Below are positions 32,549 to 41,790 of a stretch of DNA of 64,000 nt, piece after piece. The stretch lies in assembly GCA_963702955.1 (NCBI GenBank), contig OY969774.1, forward strand, positions 1,550,001 to 1,614,000. Reading direction: 5' to 3'. The notes beneath the pieces are model-generated. The model saw only the letters and a list, made by a program, of their open reading frames with translations. It had not been told where the DNA came from and made no database searches. Numbering within the stretch: position 1 is the first letter of the stretch; each line of letters starts with the position of its first letter. The stretch is from VRUE01 sp963702955 (GTDB lineage: Bacteria > Actinomycetota > Thermoleophilia > Solirubrobacterales > 70-9). Made by a program: the position numbers and the translations under genes.

Positions 32549-35500
32549 GTATTCGACGATCGAATCCGGAGAGTCGATCGCCGAGCTGGTCGGCCGGCAC
32601 GCTGCGGAGCAGCCCGATGCGGTCGCAATCGAGGACGGAGAGCGACAGCTCACCTACGCCGAGCTGAACCGCGCCGCCGGTCGGATCGCCACGGCGCTGC
32701 GCTCGAAGGGAGTCGAGAACGAGGAGCCGGTCGCCGTATGCCTGCCCAGGTCCTGGCTGGCCGTCTGCTCGTGTCTGGGCGTTCTGCGTGCCGGCGCCGC
32801 CTACGTGCCGCTCGGAGACAACCAGCCTCCGGAGCGCTCGCGGCACATGCTCGAGCGGGCCGGGGCGATTCGGGCGTTGACCGACGCGCGGTCTGCGGCG
32901 GCGCTGCCGGAGAGCGTGGAACGGCTCGACGCGGGGGCGCTGGCGAACTCCGGCGACGGCACCGCCCCATCGACACCTCCCGGCGGCGACCGCCTCGCCT
33001 ACGTCCTGTTCACGTCCGGCTCCACCGGCGAGCCGAAGGGTGTCGAGATCACCGACGCGAATCTGACCCACGTGCTGGGTCGGCGGACCGCGCTGTTGCC
33101 GAAACCGGAGGACGTCGTGCTCGCCACTGCGCCGATCGAGTTCGACCTCTCCGCGTGGGAGGTATGGGGTGCGCTGACCGTGGGCGCGAGGCTCGTGGTC
33201 GCGCCTCCCGGGCGCCCGGACCCGCAGGCAGTCGGCCGCCTGATCGCCGATCGACAGGTGACCTATGCGTTCTTCGCCGCCGGGTTCTTCGAGCAGATCG
33301 TGCGAGTGGCGCTTCCGAACCTCGCCGGAATGCGCCTCGTCGCCGCCGGCGGAGACGTGATGCCACCGGATGCCGCAGCAGCGCTCAGGTCGGCGCATCC
33401 CTCCGTCCGACTGCTCAATGCCTACGGGCCGACCGAGACCTCGATCGTCGCCTCCTTCCACGAGGTGCGGGAGGTGGACGGAATGCCGCTACCGATCGGC
33501 CGTGCTCTGCCCGGATACGAGTTCCACATCCTCGACGCGGACGGGGCTGCGGCCAAGCCGGGCGAGCCCGGCGAGCTGTGGATCGGCGGCCCCGGCGTCG
33601 GGCGGGGCTATCGTGGCGACCCGGCGCGAACCGCCGACAGGTTCCGCCCCGATAAGGGGCCTGAGAAACAGAACGCACGCATCTACGGCACCGGGGACAT
33701 CGTCCGGCAGCGTGAGGACGGGGAGCTGCTCTTCCTCGGCCGCGCAGACGACCAGGTGAAGATTGCCGGTCACCGGGTCGAGCCCGGCGAGGCCGAGCAG
33801 GCGCTCGGCGCCCACCCAGATGTGCGCCACGCGGTTGTGGTCGCCCGCGAAGACGTGCCCGGGCACAAGCGGCTCGTCGGCTATGCCGTGCCCGGATCGG
33901 GTGCCACACCGACCGCCGAGGAACTCGAGTCCTACCTGAGCGAGCGACTCCCGGCCTTCATGATTCCCAAGCCGATCGTCCTGCTCGATGCGCTTCCGCT
34001 CAACGAGCGCGGCAAGGTCGACCGCGCCGCTCTGCCGACTCCGACGCGACGCGGCACGACCGCCGACTCGAGCCCGATCGCCGCGCTGATGGCCGAGGTG
34101 CTCGGGCTTGACTCGGTAGGCCCGGAAGAGAACTTCTTCGAACTGGGCGGCACCTCGCTGCTGGCCATCCAGCTCGTCGGCCGGCTGCGCGAGAGACTCG
34201 GCGTCGAGGTCGGCATCGGCGCCGTGTTCGAGGCCCCGACCGCCCTCGCGCTCGGGGAACGCCTCGCCACCGAGGGCGGCGAATCGCCCGCCCTGCCACC
34301 GCTCGTTCCGGGCGGGGCCGAGACGACGGCGCCGCTCAGCGCCGCTCAGCGCCGCGCCTGGCTCTTCGGCCGGATGCACCCGGAGTCGATCGCCTACCAG
34401 ACCGCGATGATCTTTCGCTTCGAGGGATCGCTGGACGTGGAATCGCTGCAGGGAGCGCTCGGTGACCTGCTCGAGCGGCACGAGATCCTGCGGACCTCGT
34501 TCGTCGAGCGCGAAGGCGAGCCGGTGCAGGCGATCCGCCCCCACTGCGAGGTGCATGTCGATGGGGTCGACCTGCGCGACGCAGGCTCCGACGACTGGGC
34601 GCGTCTCGTTCGCGAGCGGGTCAACTCGCATATCGATCCCGGCGAGGCCCCGCTGGTCCGCTGGGCCCTGGCCAGGCTGGGCGAGGAATCGTGGGCGTTG
34701 ATCCAAGTCGAGCACCATCTGGTCCACGACGGCTGGTCCTTCGCCATCCTCGCCGGAGAGCTGGCCGAGCTCTACTCGGCCCGCGTCGAAGACCGCGCCG
34801 CCGAGCTTCCCGCGCCGGCCGCCCAGTTCCAGGACTACGCGCGCTGGGAGCGCCAAGCCCACCGCCGTCCCGCGGTGGAGCGGCAGGTCGAACGGTGGGT
34901 GGCCCGGCTCGACCCCGAACCGCCACTGCTGGATCTGCCGGGTGCTCGACCGAGGCCAGGCCGCGAGTCGTTCACCGGCGGTACCGTGCGGCACCGACTC
35001 GACCGGGGGCTGGTGGAAAGACTGCGCAATCTGGCGATCGAGAATCGCGTCACCCTGTTCATGGTCACGCTGGCGGCGTTCCTGGCTCAGCTCCACCGGT
35101 ACTCCGGCCGAGCCGACCTGCAGATCGGCTCGGGCGTCGCCAACCGACGCGACCCCACGGCCGAGCGGTTGATCGGCATGGTGGTCAACACCGTCGCGTT
35201 GCGCTGCAATCTCGGCGGCGACCCGAGCGTATCCGAGCTGCTCGAAAGAGTGCGAGCGGTCGCTCTGGAGGCCTACGCGGACGGCGACGCCCCATTCGAC
35301 CGGGTGGTCAAGGCGATCGGACCGCGGCGCGATCCAAGCCGCTCACCGCTGATCCAGGCGCTCTTCTCCTTCCACGACGCGCCGCGGACGACCGAGCGCT
35401 GGGCGGGATTGCAAACTCGTGTGGTCCAGGCGATTCCCAACGGCAGCGCCAAGGCCGACCTCAACGTGATCGGAATCGCGGAGGGCGAGGGTGAGCTGAC

Positions 35501-38500
35501 CTTCCTCTGGGAGCACTCGGACCTGCTCGACGACGCCGGCGCCGACCGGCTCGCCGGCCACCACCTGCGGCTGCTCGAACAGTTCGCCGAGCGGCCGCAG
35601 GCGCGGCTGTCCGAGCTGGAGCTGACGACCGCTGCCGAGCAGAGGGCGATCGACGCCTGGAACGCGACGCCACGCTCCTACGACCGCCGGGCGACGATCC
35701 CCTCGCTCGTCGCAGCACAGGCCCGTCGCTGCCCGGAAGCGATCGCCGTGGTCGACGGCACCGGCGGGCTCGCCTACCGCGACCTGGTCGAGCGCGCCGA
35801 TGCGATAGCCGGCTCGCTGAAGCGCCACGGAGCGCAGCCCGGCGACCGCGTCGGAGTCCTGCTCGACCGATCGGCGGCTTCGGTCGCGGCGCAGCTCGGA
35901 ATCCTCGCCGCCGGCGCCGCGTACGTCCCGCTCGATCCCCTCCATCCGGCTGCCCGCATCTCCCGCATCCTTGCCGACGCCGGCGCCGGGACGGTCCTCA
36001 CCGACGAGAGCCATCGCAGCCACCTGCCGGTTGGGGTCGCCGCGCTGGACGTGGCCGAGGCCGCCGCCGGGGATCCGGCCGAGGCCGCGGCCACCGGGCC
36101 GGAGGACCTCGCCTACCTGATCTACACCTCCGGCTCGACCGGCGAGCCGAAGGGCGTCGAGGTCACCCACCGCAACGTCGTCCGCCTGGTCGACCGGCCC
36201 GACTACGCCGAGCTAGGCGCCGGCGCCGTGATGCTGCACGCGGCATCGCCGGCCTTCGACGCGGCCACCCTCGAGATCTGGGGGCCGCTTGCCAACGGCG
36301 GCACGGTCGCCTGTCTCGGCGAGCAGCCCGATCCGGACTCGATCGCCACGGCGATCGAGCGGCACGGCGTGACGACGCTCTGGCTGACCGCCGGGCTGTT
36401 CCATCAGGTCGTCGACCTGAGGCCGGACTGCTTGGCCTCGGTCCTTCAGCTGCTGTCCGGGGGCGACGTGCTCTCGCCCGATCATGTGCAGCGCGCTCTG
36501 CAGGCACTGCCGCCGGGCGCCCGCCTCACCAACGGCTACGGGCCGACGGAGAGCACGACCTTCGCCACCACGCACGACCTTCGTCCCGGCGACCCGGTCG
36601 ATGGCCCGGTGCCGATCGGGCTTCCGATCCAGGGAACCTCCTGCCAGGTGCTCGATCCGGCGGGCCACGAGGCTCCGATCGGCGTGCCCGGCGAGCTGGC
36701 GATCGGCGGCGACGCCGTCGCCAGAGGCTACCGCAACGACCCGGAGCTGACCGCCGCGCGCTTCGTGCCCGACCCCGGCCGATCGGGAGAGCGACGCTAC
36801 CTGACCGGGGACCGGGTTCGGCGGCGTGCCGACGGGCCGCTCGAGTTCCTCGGGCGGGTCGACCGCCAGGTCAAGGTGCGCGGAGTCCGGGTCGAGCCCG
36901 CCGAGGTGGAGGAGGCGATGCGCGCCCACAGCGCGGTCGCCGATATCGCCGTCGTCCCCTTCGAGCGGGCGCCGGGCGACATCGCGCTAGCCGCCTACGT
37001 GGTCGCCAAGCCGAGCGCGCAGGATCCGCCCGCGGAGGAGCTGCGCGCTCATTCGCTCGGCCGACTGCCGTCGGCGATGGTCCCCACCGCGTGGGTGACG
37101 CTGCCGGAGCTGCCGTTGACGGCCAACGGGAAGCTGGACCGCAAGCGCCTTCCGGCCCCCGGTCGCGAGCACCTGGTGCGCGACCCGGGTGGCGCGCCAG
37201 CTCGCGGCAAGCTCGAGCGGCGGATCGTCGGGTGCTTCGAGGAGGTGCTCGGGGTCGCGCCGGTCGGGGCCGAGGACGACTTCTTCGCCCTCGGCGGCCA
37301 CTCGCTGCTCGCGGTCTCGCTCTTCGCCGAGCTGGAACGCATCCGCGGCGGACGCCGGCTCCCCCTGGCGACGATCTTCGAGGCACCGACCCCCCGCGCC
37401 CTGGCCACCCGCTTGGAGAGCGGCAGCGCCTCGCGGTGGGACAACCTGGTTCCCCTGAAGCCGGACGGGACCCGACCGCCACTCTTCGTCGTCGCGGCGG
37501 GTGACGGCAACATCGTCGGCTTCGGTCCGCTGGCTCGCCGGCTCTCGGCCGAGCAGCCGCTCTACGCGCTGCAGCCGAGCGGCCTCGACGGGCGCCATCC
37601 GCTCGACGCGGGAATCGACGCGATGGCCGCCCGCTACCTGACGGCGCTGCGCGAGGTCCAGCCCCATGGCCCCTATCTGCTGGCCGGGCGATGCAACGGC
37701 GCGACCGCCGCCTACGAGATGGCGCAGCGGCTACGAATGGAAGGCGAGCATGTGGCGCTACTGGCTTCGATCGACTCCGGCCCGCCGCCGGCCGGACCGG
37801 CCGAGCTGGCCCCCGGCATCCCCTATGACCCGATCATGGAGTCCGCCTGGCTGCGGGCACGACAGGCCGGAACGGAGGCGCTCGATCCCTCCCGGCCGAA
37901 AGGGCCGGGCCAGCTCGCCACCTGGCTCGCTGCTCCGGTCGCGCCCGGCGTCTCGCGCTACCTCCACGAGGCCTGGCACTGGCGGGACGACCTGCGGCGG
38001 GCATGGCCGGATCCGCTTGGCGTCGACGCCGCTGCGGTGGCCGAGTGGGGTTGGGACCACGGCCCGCGAGAGCTCGACCTCGAGCGCTCCCTGCTGCTAC
38101 CGCGACCGGCACGCGAGGAACCGCTGCCCGAGCGCCTGCGGCGAAGCCGGGCACGGGGAAAGCGCATTGCCCGCGAACTCGCGACCGAGGCGCAGCGTAC
38201 CGCCCTCGACCTCGCCGAACGCCGGCTCGAGAGGCCGCTTCCGCATGCCCGCGAGCGGCTCGATCGCCGGGTTCTCGCGGTCGCGAAACGCGCTCGCCGC
38301 AGCTACCGCGCCGAGCCGTGGCCGGGAAGGGTCCTCCTCATAACCTCGCCCGAGTTCGAAGCCAAGCCCACCTACGCCGCTTGGGAGTTACGCGCCCTCG
38401 GCGGCGTCGATCGGCGTCCACTGCCGGTGGGGCACGTCGAGATGCTGCGCGAGCCCGGCGCCGGCCTGCTGGCCCGCTGTCTAGAGGACCGCATCGCGGA

Positions 38501-38516
38501 GGCACTGGCCTCGTGA
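32547..38516 (+). CDS. Dimodular nonribosomal peptide synthetase (A-T-C-A-T-TE)
   Basis: 1989 residues. Module 1: adenylation about 10-500 (FTSGSTGEPKGVE, NAYGPTETS, YGTGD) and carrier with FFELGGTSLL (Ser near 535). Condensation domain about 594-1020 with intact HHLVHDGW near 722. Module 2: adenylation about 1050-1500 (YTSGSTGEPKGVE, NGYGPTEST, YLTGD), carrier FFALGGHSLL (Ser near 1585). Thioesterase from about 1640: GRCNG near 1714 puts Cys at the nucleophile position, and GHVEML near 1962 supplies His; a basic insert of about 150 residues separates them. No N-terminal condensation domain, so it starts its own chain. The second pocket (FDAAT..., LWLTAGLF, GGD, GYG, TTF) looks aliphatic, Val-like; the first I cannot assign. 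The start is TTG at 32547, without a clear ribosome site. Confidence 0.93.
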   Translation: MYSTIESGESIAELVGRHAAEQPDAVAIEDGERQLTYAELNRAAGRIATALRSKGVENEEPVAVCLPRSWLAVCSCLGVLRAGAAYVPLGDNQPPERSRHMLERAGAIRALTDARSAAALPESVERLDAGALANSGDGTAPSTPPGGDRLAYVLFTSGSTGEPKGVEITDANLTHVLGRRTALLPKPEDVVLATAPIEFDLSAWEVWGALTVGARLVVAPPGRPDPQAVGRLIADRQVTYAFFAAGFFEQIVRVALPNLAGMRLVAAGGDVMPPDAAAALRSAHPSVRLLNAYGPTETSIVASFHEVREVDGMPLPIGRALPGYEFHILDADGAAAKPGEPGELWIGGPGVGRGYRGDPARTADRFRPDKGPEKQNARIYGTGDIVRQREDGELLFLGRADDQVKIAGHRVEPGEAEQALGAHPDVRHAVVVAREDVPGHKRLVGYAVPGSGATPTAEELESYLSERLPAFMIPKPIVLLDALPLNERGKVDRAALPTPTRRGTTADSSPIAALMAEVLGLDSVGPEENFFELGGTSLLAIQLVGRLRERLGVEVGIGAVFEAPTALALGERLATEGGESPALPPLVPGGAETTAPLSAAQRRAWLFGRMHPESIAYQTAMIFRFEGSLDVESLQGALGDLLERHEILRTSFVEREGEPVQAIRPHCEVHVDGVDLRDAGSDDWARLVRERVNSHIDPGEAPLVRWALARLGEESWALIQVEHHLVHDGWSFAILAGELAELYSARVEDRAAELPAPAAQFQDYARWERQAHRRPAVERQVERWVARLDPEPPLLDLPGARPRPGRESFTGGTVRHRLDRGLVERLRNLAIENRVTLFMVTLAAFLAQLHRYSGRADLQIGSGVANRRDPTAERLIGMVVNTVALRCNLGGDPSVSELLERVRAVALEAYADGDAPFDRVVKAIGPRRDPSRSPLIQALFSFHDAPRTTERWAGLQTRVVQAIPNGSAKADLNVIGIAEGEGELTFLWEHSDLLDDAGADRLAGHHLRLLEQFAERPQARLSELELTTAAEQRAIDAWNATPRSYDRRATIPSLVAAQARRCPEAIAVVDGTGGLAYRDLVERADAIAGSLKRHGAQPGDRVGVLLDRSAASVAAQLGILAAGAAYVPLDPLHPAARISRILADAGAGTVLTDESHRSHLPVGVAALDVAEAAAGDPAEAAATGPEDLAYLIYTSGSTGEPKGVEVTHRNVVRLVDRPDYAELGAGAVMLHAASPAFDAATLEIWGPLANGGTVACLGEQPDPDSIATAIERHGVTTLWLTAGLFHQVVDLRPDCLASVLQLLSGGDVLSPDHVQRALQALPPGARLTNGYGPTESTTFATTHDLRPGDPVDGPVPIGLPIQGTSCQVLDPAGHEAPIGVPGELAIGGDAVARGYRNDPELTAARFVPDPGRSGERRYLTGDRVRRRADGPLEFLGRVDRQVKVRGVRVEPAEVEEAMRAHSAVADIAVVPFERAPGDIALAAYVVAKPSAQDPPAEELRAHSLGRLPSAMVPTAWVTLPELPLTANGKLDRKRLPAPGREHLVRDPGGAPARGKLERRIVGCFEEVLGVAPVGAEDDFFALGGHSLLAVSLFAELERIRGGRRLPLATIFEAPTPRALATRLESGSASRWDNLVPLKPDGTRPPLFVVAAGDGNIVGFGPLARRLSAEQPLYALQPSGLDGRHPLDAGIDAMAARYLTALREVQPHGPYLLAGRCNGATAAYEMAQRLRMEGEHVALLASIDSGPPPAGPAELAPGIPYDPIMESAWLRARQAGTEALDPSRPKGPGQLATWLAAPVAPGVSRYLHEAWHWRDDLRRAWPDPLGVDAAAVAEWGWDHGPRELDLERSLLLPRPAREEPLPERLRRSRARGKRIARELATEAQRTALDLAERRLERPLPHARERLDRRVLAVAKRARRSYRAEPWPGRVLLITSPEFEAKPTYAAWELRALGGVDRRPLPVGHVEMLREPGAGLLARCLEDRIAEALAS

Positions 38517-39046
38517 ACTGCGTTGACATCTGGGAGGTGGCGCTCGATCGGCGCCCGTCCGAGCCGGCGCTGCGCCGGGTTCTCTCCCATTACCTGGACG
38601 AGGCCCCGGCGCGAATCGAGTTTCGGATCGGCAGCCACGGCAAGCCGGCGCTCGCCGACCCCGAGGCCGACCTGCGCTTCAACCTCAGCCACTCGGGGGA
38701 GACGGCCCTGATCGCCGTCACCCGGGGAAACGAGGTCGGGATCGACATCGAGGAACGCAGGGACGAGCGCAACTTCCTCCGGCTCGCCGAGCTGGGGCTG
38801 GGCGAGAGCGACGCCGCCAGGGTGCGCGACGCTCCCCCCGCCCACCGAGCCGACGCCTTCTACGCGGCATGGGTTCGCCACGAGGCAGTGGTGAAGTGCC
38901 TGGGCACCGGACTCGGGCGACCGCTCCCCGAGTCGCCGTCCGTTTCCGTTTGCGCGCTCGACGCCGGGGCGAAGCACGCCGCCGCCCTCGCCATCGCCGC
39001 CCCGGATGTCCCTCCTGTGCGCCGACGCATCCTCGCACCGCACTGA
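38513..39046 (+). CDS. 4'-phosphopantetheinyl transferase (Sfp type)
   Basis: 177 residues from GTG at 38513, overlapping the NRPS stop as GTGA. It installs the phosphopantetheine arm on carrier domains. LRFNLSHSGE, NEVGIDIEERRD (Mg-binding DxE) and FYAAWVRHEAVVKCLGTGL (the WxxKEAxxK motif, here with H in place of the first K) are visible. Short for a Sfp protein (about 220 usual). Its tight coupling indicates it serves this NRPS. Confidence 0.88.
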   Translation: MNCVDIWEVALDRRPSEPALRRVLSHYLDEAPARIEFRIGSHGKPALADPEADLRFNLSHSGETALIAVTRGNEVGIDIEERRDERNFLRLAELGLGESDAARVRDAPPAHRADAFYAAWVRHEAVVKCLGTGLGRPLPESPSVSVCALDAGAKHAAALAIAAPDVPPVRRRILAPH

Positions 39047-39103
39047 TCGCCAACCGCGAGGACTGGCCGAGGTCGCCTCGGTACCGAACGCTATGCTGCC
39101 CGC

Positions 39104-40084
39104 GTGCCAAACGCGCCCGCCTGGAAAGGTCGCGCGGCTGGGGGCAGACAAGGCACTCGCGCTCTTGTCATCGGCAGCGGCTTCATCGGTTCGCACGTCG
39201 TCGCCGCGCTGGCCGCCGCAGATCGGCCGCCTGTCGTGCTGACCCGCTCGCGTCCCGCGAGCTCGGTCGTCGCTGCGATCGACCCCGACGACCTCCACCT
39301 CGGCGATGCCGCCGACCCCGAGGCGATCGAGGCGGCGCTGGCCGGAGTCGGTGAGGTCTTCTACTGCGCCGGCGGCCTCCTGCCGGCCGCCTCCGAGCAG
39401 GATCCCGAGCGCGACGCCGAGCTGACCCTGAAGCCGCTGCGCGCCGTGTTGGCGGCGCTGCGCTCCCGGCCCGAGACGCAGCTCGCCTACATCTCCTCCG
39501 GTGGCACCGTCTACGGCCAGCCCGAGAGCCTGCCGGTCCCCGAGAACGCGCCGACCCGGCCGCTCGGCTCCTACGGGCGCCTGCACCTGGCCTGCGAGGA
39601 GGAGATCGAGCGGCAGTGCGACGAGCACGGCCTGCGGACCCGCATCCTGCGCTGCTCGACGGTCTACGGCGAGAACCAGCAGCCCGATCGCGGCCAGGGC
39701 GCCGTCGTCACCTTCCTGCACCGGATCGAACACGGCAAGACGATCGACCTCTACGGGGGCGGCAGCACGATCCGCGACTACGTCTACGCCGGCGACGTCG
39801 CCGCGGTCGCGACCGACCTGATGGCGAGAGAGGAGGGGCCGCGGGTTCTCAACGTCGCCTCCGAATCCGGCACCTCGCTGCTCGAGCTGCTGCGACTGGC
39901 CGAGCAGCAGGTCGGTCGGGCCGCGACGGTGGCGGAGCACCCGGAGCGGGAGTTCGACGTGCACGGCATCTACCTCGACACGACCCTGCTGCGCGAGCTG
40001 ACGGGCTTCGAGCCGACTCCGCTCGAGACCGGGATCGAGCGCACGCACCGCTGGCTGACGGCGGTCGCCGCGGAGCGGGCGTGA
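39104..40084 (+). CDS. NAD-dependent sugar epimerase/dehydratase (extended SDR)
   Basis: 326 residues from GTG at 39104. VIGSGFIGSHVVAAL binds NAD; YISSGGTVYGQPE, YGRLHLACEEEIE (Y..., with HxxC in place of the usual xxxK spacing) and RCSTVYGENQ, then DYVYAGDVA. Fits UDP-glucose 4-epimerase-like nucleotide-sugar enzymes. The catalytic YxxxK reads YGRLH here, so the Lys is not obvious; it may be a divergent or altered enzyme. Its stop overlaps the next GTG. Confidence 0.78.
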   Translation: MPNAPAWKGRAAGGRQGTRALVIGSGFIGSHVVAALAAADRPPVVLTRSRPASSVVAAIDPDDLHLGDAADPEAIEAALAGVGEVFYCAGGLLPAASEQDPERDAELTLKPLRAVLAALRSRPETQLAYISSGGTVYGQPESLPVPENAPTRPLGSYGRLHLACEEEIERQCDEHGLRTRILRCSTVYGENQQPDRGQGAVVTFLHRIEHGKTIDLYGGGSTIRDYVYAGDVAAVATDLMAREEGPRVLNVASESGTSLLELLRLAEQQVGRAATVAEHPEREFDVHGIYLDTTLLRELTGFEPTPLETGIERTHRWLTAVAAERA

Positions 40085-41790
40085 AGAGGCTGCGCCACCT
40101 CTGGGCGGCGCTCTACTGGCGCCTGCGGGCGACCCGACGCGTCTGGACTCTGGGGGTCACCCCGAGCATGCCGTTCCTGCCGCCGGGGCCGCTGCCCGGC
40201 GGCGCCCATGGCCAGATCGACGAACCCCGCCCCGGGGCCGAGCCGCACCGGGGCACGCTCTACGTCCGCGGCTGGGCCCTGTTCCCCTCCGGCCCGCCGG
40301 CCCAGCTCGAGCTCTGGCTGGGCCGGAAGTCGCTCGGGCGCGCGCGGATCGGGCTGGCTCGACCGGACATCGAAGGCCGCACCGGCGACCCGCTCGCCGG
40401 CGTCTCCGGCTTCGACATGATGGCCGACCTCAGCGAGCTCGACCTCAAGCCGGGCGAGGCCACCCTGCGGGCGGTCGCGACCAACCCGCACGGCGAGCGG
40501 CACGAGCTGCCGCCGATCCCGGTCGAGATCCCCGCCGGCGGCGAAGCAGACCATGACGACGAGCTCGAGCCGCCGGCGCCGCGCACCCCCCTCCCCCCTG
40601 CGCGGCGGGGGCGGCAGGTGCTGTTCTGCACGCACCAGCTCAACCTCGGCGGCGCCCAGCTCTACCTGCTCGACCTGCTGCGCGAGTTGGTCGAGGGGGG
40701 CTCGATTCAGCCGACCGTGGTCAGCGCCCTCGACGGCATCCTCCGCGAGGAGCTGGAAGGACTCGGCATCCCCGTCCACATCTCCAGCCTGGCGCCGCTC
40801 GACGACCTCAGCTCGCACATCGGCCGGGTCGAGGAGCTGGCCGTCTGGGCCGAAGGCCGCGACTTCGAGGCGGTCTTCGTCAACACCGCGACCGCGTTCT
40901 CCTTCCCCGGCGCCGAGGCGGCCGCCGTGCTCGACATCCCCGCCGTCTGGGCGATCCACGAGAGCTTTCCCCCGGCGGTGCTCTGGAGCAACCTCGACCC
41001 GCGGATCAGGCAGCGGGCCGAAGTGGCCCTCTCCGGGGCGGCGCTGGCGATCTTCGAGGCCGACGCCACCCGCCGCCTCTTCGAGCCGCCATTGCGGGAG
41101 GGACGGGGGATGGTGCTCCCTTACGGCCTCGACTTCGGGCCGATCGAAGCCGCCCGCGCCGAATTCGACCAGGCCGTCGCGCGCCGCGAGGCCGGCATCC
41201 CCGAGGACGCCGAGGTGATCCTCTGCGTCGGCACGATCGAGCCGCGCAAGGCGCAGCTGCCGCTGGCGCAGGCGTTCGGCTCGATCGCCGCGGCCCACCC
41301 GCGGGCCAGGCTCGTCTTCGTCGGCGCCCGCGACGATCAGGACTCCGAGGCGCTGGCCGACTTCGTCGCCGCGAGCGGGCTCGGCGAGCGGGTCGACCTG
41401 GTCCCGGTCACCCCCGACGTCCACCCCTGGTACCAGCTCGCCGACCTGCTGGTCTGCGCCTCCGACATCGAGTCGCTGCCGCGCACGGTGCTCGAGGCGA
41501 TGGCCTTCGAGACGCCGGTCCTGGCGACGAACGTGTTCGGCTTGCCGGAGCTGATCGACGACGGCGAGACCGGCTGGCTCTGCGAGCCGCGCGACATGCC
41601 GGCCCTGGCGGCGGCGCTCGGCCGGGCGCTCGACTCCTCGCCGGAGGAGCGGCGGCGGATCGGCCGCGCCTCGCGGGAGCTGGTGATGCGCCGCCACGAC
41701 CTGCCGGCCTACGGGCGCCGGATCGCCGAGCTGCTCGCCAAGGTCGCCGCCGGCAAGACTCCGACCGCCGCCGATGCGACTGCCGGCTAG
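40081..41790 (+). CDS. GT4 family glycosyltransferase with N-terminal beta-rich domain
   Basis: 569 residues from GTG at 40081 (GTGA overlap). The first about 160 residues (GTLYVRGWALFPSGPPAQLELWLG, split by turns; GVSGFDMMADLSEL) form a predicted beta-sandwich similar to domains attached to glycosyltransferases in this clade. From about residue 175 a GT-B fold: CTHQLNLGGAQLYLLDLL, VGTIEPRKAQLPLAQAF, ASDIESLPRTVLEAMAFETPVLAT (E-x7-E donor site) and the C-terminal helix. A longer upstream frame lies within the epimerase gene. Confidence 0.87.
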   Translation: MKRLRHLWAALYWRLRATRRVWTLGVTPSMPFLPPGPLPGGAHGQIDEPRPGAEPHRGTLYVRGWALFPSGPPAQLELWLGRKSLGRARIGLARPDIEGRTGDPLAGVSGFDMMADLSELDLKPGEATLRAVATNPHGERHELPPIPVEIPAGGEADHDDELEPPAPRTPLPPARRGRQVLFCTHQLNLGGAQLYLLDLLRELVEGGSIQPTVVSALDGILREELEGLGIPVHISSLAPLDDLSSHIGRVEELAVWAEGRDFEAVFVNTATAFSFPGAEAAAVLDIPAVWAIHESFPPAVLWSNLDPRIRQRAEVALSGAALAIFEADATRRLFEPPLREGRGMVLPYGLDFGPIEAARAEFDQAVARREAGIPEDAEVILCVGTIEPRKAQLPLAQAFGSIAAAHPRARLVFVGARDDQDSEALADFVAASGLGERVDLVPVTPDVHPWYQLADLLVCASDIESLPRTVLEAMAFETPVLATNVFGLPELIDDGETGWLCEPRDMPALAAALGRALDSSPEERRRIGRASRELVMRRHDLPAYGRRIAELLAKVAAGKTPTAADATAG

